Below, one piece after another: positions 32,186-35,074 of a DNA stretch of 35,074 bases (position 1 is the stretch's first letter; the number at the start of each line of letters is the position of its first letter). Source of the stretch: Parvicella sp041583015 (GTDB taxonomy: Bacteria > Bacteroidota > Bacteroidia > Flavobacteriales_D > Parvicellaceae); contig JBFHGR010000024.1 in the NCBI GenBank assembly GCA_041583015.1, forward strand, positions 1 through 35,074, written 5' to 3'. Under the pieces are notes generated by a model. It worked only from the letters and a program-made list of their open reading frames with translations, did no database searches and was not told where the DNA came from. Made by a program: the position numbers and the translations under genes.

Positions 32186-33409
32186 ATGAACACTAGAATA
32201 AAAAGTAGTTTGATTGGAGCCTTTGCGCTTTTTGCTTTAACAGCAAATGCTCAAGAAACATTCTCCAATAAAAAAGGAAGTGATTACCAATTTACTACAA
32301 TAGTAGATTTGGATGAAACTGAAGTTAAAAACCAAAATAGAACAGGTACTTGTTGGAGTTTCTCTTCGCTATCATTTTTTGAAAGTGAATTAATCAGAAC
32401 AGGTAAAGGAAAACACTTTTTATCTCCTATGTACATCGTTCGAAATGCTTACATAGGTAAAGCGGAGAATTATCTTAGAATGTATGGTACTTTTAATTTT
32501 GGACAAGGTGGAGCCTTTCACGACATTCCATGGGTAATGGAAAGATATGGAATCGTTCCCGAAGAAGCATATAAAGGGCTAAACTACGGTGCAGACGCTC
32601 ACAACCACGATGAAATGGAAGCTGTGTTGAAAGCAATGGTTGTAGAATTAGCAAAAAAGCCTCAAGGAGATAAATTGACTCCAGTTTGGAAAGATGCATT
32701 TGAAGGAGTTGTCGATGCATATTTAGGTGAATTACCTTCTAATGTGGAAGATTACAAATTTACTTATGAGGGAAAAGAATATAATCCAATTTCATTCTAC
32801 AAATCATTAGAATTAAACATGGATGACTATGTTTCTCTAACGTCATATACTCATCACCCATTCTACAAACCATTTGTTCTAGAAGTTCAAGATAACTGGG
32901 CTATGAGAACAGGTTACAACCTTCCTTTAGATGAATTCATGACTGTTATGAAGGATGCACTTAAAAATGGATATACTTTTGCTTGGGGAGCTGACGTTTC
33001 TGAAAAAGGATTCTCTTACAGAGATGGTTTAGCTATCAATCCTGCTGACCCTTCTACTATAGAAACTAAAGGAAGTGACGAAAAATTCTTTAACTCTGCA
33101 GGTGCTGAGAAAATAAGCAATGCTTTTCTTGCTCCCGTAGAAGAAAAAATGGTAACACAAGAAGAAAGACAAATAGCATTTGATATACAAGAAACTACTG
33201 ATGATCATGGAATGCACATCACTGGATTGATTAAAGATCAAAATGGTAATGAATACTTTGTGGTGAAAAACTCTTGGGGTAAGGATCACAATCAATGTGA
33301 CGGGTATTTCTATGCTTCTGAGGCATACGCTAGATACAAAACGATGAATATCCTTGTTCACAAAGATGCTTTATCTAAAGATATCAAAAAGAAATTAGGA
33401 ATTAAATAG
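32186..33409 (+). CDS. Secreted C1B-family cysteine peptidase (bleomycin hydrolase/aminopeptidase C-like)
   Basis: A 407-residue papain-fold peptidase. The signal peptide (MNTRIKSSLIGAFALFALTA, then NAQ) is clear. The triad is complete: Gln50 and Cys56 in NQNRTGTCWSFSS, His344 in DDHGMHITG and Asn362 in VVKNSWG. The long insert between the two halves and the GQGGAFHD segment are typical of C1B, whose members act as aminopeptidases or self-processing hexamers; many are cytoplasmic, so an exported form is less common. The C-terminus ends in KKKLGIK. It is downstream of cysS, and an intrinsic terminator follows 22 nt after the stop. Confidence 0.9.
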   Translation: MNTRIKSSLIGAFALFALTANAQETFSNKKGSDYQFTTIVDLDETEVKNQNRTGTCWSFSSLSFFESELIRTGKGKHFLSPMYIVRNAYIGKAENYLRMYGTFNFGQGGAFHDIPWVMERYGIVPEEAYKGLNYGADAHNHDEMEAVLKAMVVELAKKPQGDKLTPVWKDAFEGVVDAYLGELPSNVEDYKFTYEGKEYNPISFYKSLELNMDDYVSLTSYTHHPFYKPFVLEVQDNWAMRTGYNLPLDEFMTVMKDALKNGYTFAWGADVSEKGFSYRDGLAINPADPSTIETKGSDEKFFNSAGAEKISNAFLAPVEEKMVTQEERQIAFDIQETTDDHGMHITGLIKDQNGNEYFVVKNSWGKDHNQCDGYFYASEAYARYKTMNILVHKDALSKDIKKKLGIK

Positions 33410-33431
33410 TTCTTAAAACATATAAATACAG

Positions 33432-33466
33432 AAATCCTCAATCATAAAAATGGTTGGGGATTTTTT
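33432..33466 (+). terminator. Intrinsic terminator after the C1B peptidase gene
   Basis: A 13-bp stem, 33432-33444 with 33451-33463, has two G-T pairs and a 6-nt loop TAAAAA; its 3' arm ends in a run of six T. It serves the plus-strand peptidase gene. The convergent psd stop codon (33465-33467) lies inside the T run. Confidence 0.8.
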
Positions 33467-34343
33467 ATGCAATTCTTTCTCCCATCTTTAAGAAAGTTTC
33501 AAAGCCATCTTTAGTATTCTGAATTAAATCCTCGGAAAATTGAACCTTATCTTTTTCAAATAACAAAATTAGTGTTGACCCTCCAAAAGCAAAGTACCCC
33601 TTTTCAGCACCTTTCTCAGCCACAGTATCCTCTTTATAAGTTTGAACAATCCCTCCTGTTAAAGTTGCCCCTACATCACAAATAAGTACATCACCGTATT
33701 CTTTTGACTTTTGAATACAATACTCTCTTTGATTTTGACAAAAAATCTCCATTTTCTTCCTTAAAGCCAAAGGAGAAACAGAATAATAAAAACCTTTTAT
33801 AGTTCTACTTGGCCCAACTTTCCCAGTTACAGGAAAATGAAACCTGTGATAATCTACTGGAGCTAACCTAACAATCATCATAGCACCTCCTGTATATTTT
33901 TTAACTAATGCTTCATCACATAGAAATGATGACAAGTCAAATTCACTCCCTTTCACAAAAAACTGATGAGTATCAGACATGTTGTTAAACGCTAAAACCC
34001 TTCCATCAGCAGGAGAAACGACACCTTCACTAATTGGTCTATATTCTGATTTTATGTGCCTGTAAAAAAAATCATTAAATGATTGGTAGCCATTTTCAGG
34101 CCGAACATACTCCTCCAGATTAATTTTATGCTTTGCTACAAATGGTGCTATTTTCTTTTTCGATCGAGAAGAAGACATATACAGCCCAAACCCAACCGAA
34201 AACAACTTTCGCTTCACCAAAAGAAATAAAGACAATTTACCCAGCGGGTTTCCTCCATATAAAAAACTCAAGAAACCTCCTCCGGGAACTTTTTCTGTAA
34301 CAACTTCTTCGCTACCTCTTATTTTGAACTTTATCTCTTCCAT
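33465..34343 (-). CDS. psd: Phosphatidylserine decarboxylase
   Basis: Pyruvoyl-dependent, membrane-associated enzyme making phosphatidylethanolamine from phosphatidylserine. The precursor self-cleaves at FGGST (Gly-Gly-Ser-Thr, 254-257), a GGST variant of the classical LGST motif, so Ser256 should become the pyruvoyl group and the beta and alpha chains separate there. Other conserved parts are NDFFYRHIKSEYRPI, SPADGRVLAF with the Asp of the self-cleavage triad, and PVDYHRFHFPVTG with the His. 292 residues is normal for this branch, which looks closer to the type II/clostridial-eukaryotic form than to E. coli Psd. It has a complete consensus promoter upstream and ends against the C1B terminator. 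Confidence 0.95.
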   Translation of the reverse strand: MEEIKFKIRGSEEVVTEKVPGGGFLSFLYGGNPLGKLSLFLLVKRKLFSVGFGLYMSSSRSKKKIAPFVAKHKINLEEYVRPENGYQSFNDFFYRHIKSEYRPISEGVVSPADGRVLAFNNMSDTHQFFVKGSEFDLSSFLCDEALVKKYTGGAMMIVRLAPVDYHRFHFPVTGKVGPSRTIKGFYYSVSPLALRKKMEIFCQNQREYCIQKSKEYGDVLICDVGATLTGGIVQTYKEDTVAEKGAEKGYFAFGGSTLILLFEKDKVQFSEDLIQNTKDGFETFLKMGERIA

Positions 34344-34351
34344 CTAGAAAG

Positions 34352-34381
34352 CAAAAGTACAATTCTAAAAGTATAAATCAA
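34352..34381 (-). promoter_or_regulatory. Promoter of psd
   Basis: Minus strand: TTG (34381-34379), 19-nt spacer, TACTTTTG (34359-34352), a full consensus match, with the -7 box 8 nt before the ATG. It lies in the gap after the CHU_C gene stop, so psd need not depend on that gene. Confidence 0.65.
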
Positions 34382-34384
34382 TCA

Positions 34385-35074
34385 CTATCTAAGCAACATT
34401 ACATGTCCTAATTTTTCGATCTTCTCTCCTGTGTATTTATCCTTAGCTTGCAATTTCCAAACATAGGCATCTTCTTGACAAGGAACGCTTTTATAAACTC
34501 CGTCCCAAGAGCCATGAATATTGTTCGTATTATATAACATCAATCCCCATCTATCAAAAACCATAAAGTTGTATTCATCTTCAGAAAAACCATAAATCGA
34601 AGGCATAAAGAAATCATTAACCCCATCTCCATCTGGAGTAAATGAATTAGGAACATATAAGTTTGAGAACCCTTGAATATATACGTCCTTACATGTATCA
34701 TTAACACATCCATGCATAGTCTCCACATGCAAACATACTTGATAAGTTCCACTGTCTTGATCTGGAAAGGTAAATGTTGGACTAACTTCATCAGATGTCC
34801 CAAGTCCAGCAAAATCCCAACTATTAAAATCACTAATTAAAGACTCATTGATAAAATCAATCGTTGGCTCATATACTGTTCCTTCTAGAGGGTCATTAGA
34901 GAAACTTGCTACTGGTATAGGGTAAACAGTAATCATGTCATACTCTGTAGCAGAAGTTGTACACCCAAAATCACTAGTCATAGTTACAGAGACGGTATAA
35001 GTTACATCCACTAAACTGTTATTTGTATAACAATGAACTGGAGTAGCATCAGTAGATGCTGTCCCATCTCCTAA
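34385..35074 (-). CDS. PKD-repeat surface protein with gliding-motility CHU_C C-terminal domain, 5' part beyond the right edge
   Basis: The reading frame is open to the right edge, giving 229 codons plus stop; the N-terminus is outside the window. From the N side there is the end of one PKD-like domain (LGDGTASTDATPVHCYT), then a second PKD-like domain (PVASFSNDPLEGTVYEPTID to about CKDVYIQ). The C-terminal CHU_C module begins at SNLYVPNSFTPDGDGVNDFF and ends in KLGHVMLLR. CHU_C domains act as type B sorting signals for T9SS in several Bacteroidota, so the protein is probably a large exported adhesin or gliding-associated protein. The in-frame GTG at 35011 is internal and should not be taken as the start. 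Confidence 0.9.
   Translation of the reverse strand, partial: LGDGTASTDATPVHCYTNNSLVDVTYTVSVTMTSDFGCTTSATEYDMITVYPIPVASFSNDPLEGTVYEPTIDFINESLISDFNSWDFAGLGTSDEVSPTFTFPDQDSGTYQVCLHVETMHGCVNDTCKDVYIQGFSNLYVPNSFTPDGDGVNDFFMPSIYGFSEDEYNFMVFDRWGLMLYNTNNIHGSWDGVYKSVPCQEDAYVWKLQAKDKYTGEKIEKLGHVMLLR

Noticed and set aside
33432..33466. Bidirectional terminator also serving psd
   Set aside because: On the minus strand the stem is followed by CTGTATTTATAT, with no adequate T run.
34385..35011. Treating the GTG at 35011 as the start of the CHU_C gene
   Set aside because: The frame stays open to the edge and encodes the preceding part of a PKD-like domain, so this GTG is internal.

Overview
The window comes from an AT-rich member of the Bacteroidota, most likely a marine flavobacterium-like lineage. 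The evidence is a type IX secretion (T9SS) C-terminal sorting domain on a metalloprotease, a CHU_C-type gliding/adhesin C-terminus, a TonB receptor paired with a DUF4249 lipoprotein, a WG-repeat protein, a bacterial GGGP synthase, and promoters of the Bacteroidota form TTG-N17/19-TAnnTTTG. Translation starts are A-rich rather than Shine-Dalgarno-like, and several genes appear to start with TTG. No rRNA, tRNA, CRISPR array, prophage or insertion sequence was seen. No stretch over 300 bases lacks a gene.

Layout. (1) 1-5813: on the minus strand, a subtilisin-like secreted protease, an overlapping outer-membrane barrel protein and moaA (cut by the left edge). These are followed by a DUF808 membrane protein and a T9SS-exported M43 zinc protease, with intrinsic terminators at 4290 and 5761. 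(2) 5814-12576: a complete tripartite RND efflux operon transcribed leftwards in the order TetR, TolC, adaptor, RND pump. Its promoter lies upstream of tetR and has an inverted repeat at the predicted start site, fitting autorepression. (3) 12577-17083: an alpha/beta hydrolase overlapping a cyclophilin, a TPR/SpoIIE-type membrane phosphatase and a secreted GH3 glycosidase. (4) 17084-20718: two back-to-back promoters, two small orphan plus-strand genes interleaved with a lipoprotein gene, then an overlapping GT4/GT2 glycosyltransferase pair. (5) 20798-23949: a TonB-dependent receptor with its DUF4249 lipoprotein. (6) 24095-28847: a DGAT2-like acyltransferase, divergent from an unusual NagB-like plus alpha/beta-hydrolase fusion, then a PPTase, GGGP synthase and ThiE/TenI-like cluster. 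(7) 28867-33409 on the plus strand: WG-repeat protein, folE, cysS and a secreted C1B cysteine peptidase. (8) 33465-35074: phosphatidylserine decarboxylase and the 3' end of a PKD/CHU_C surface protein gene cut by the right edge.

Lipid-related functions recur on the right side (acyltransferase, GGGP synthase, phosphatidylserine decarboxylase, PPTase), and envelope or secreted functions dominate the left. The least ordinary gene is 25036-26841. It fuses a NagB/phosphogluconolactonase-like fold that has lost the recognisable catalytic motifs to an alpha/beta hydrolase with a non-canonical nucleophile elbow, next to a DGAT2-like acyltransferase. All assignments were made by reading motifs. No database search was run.
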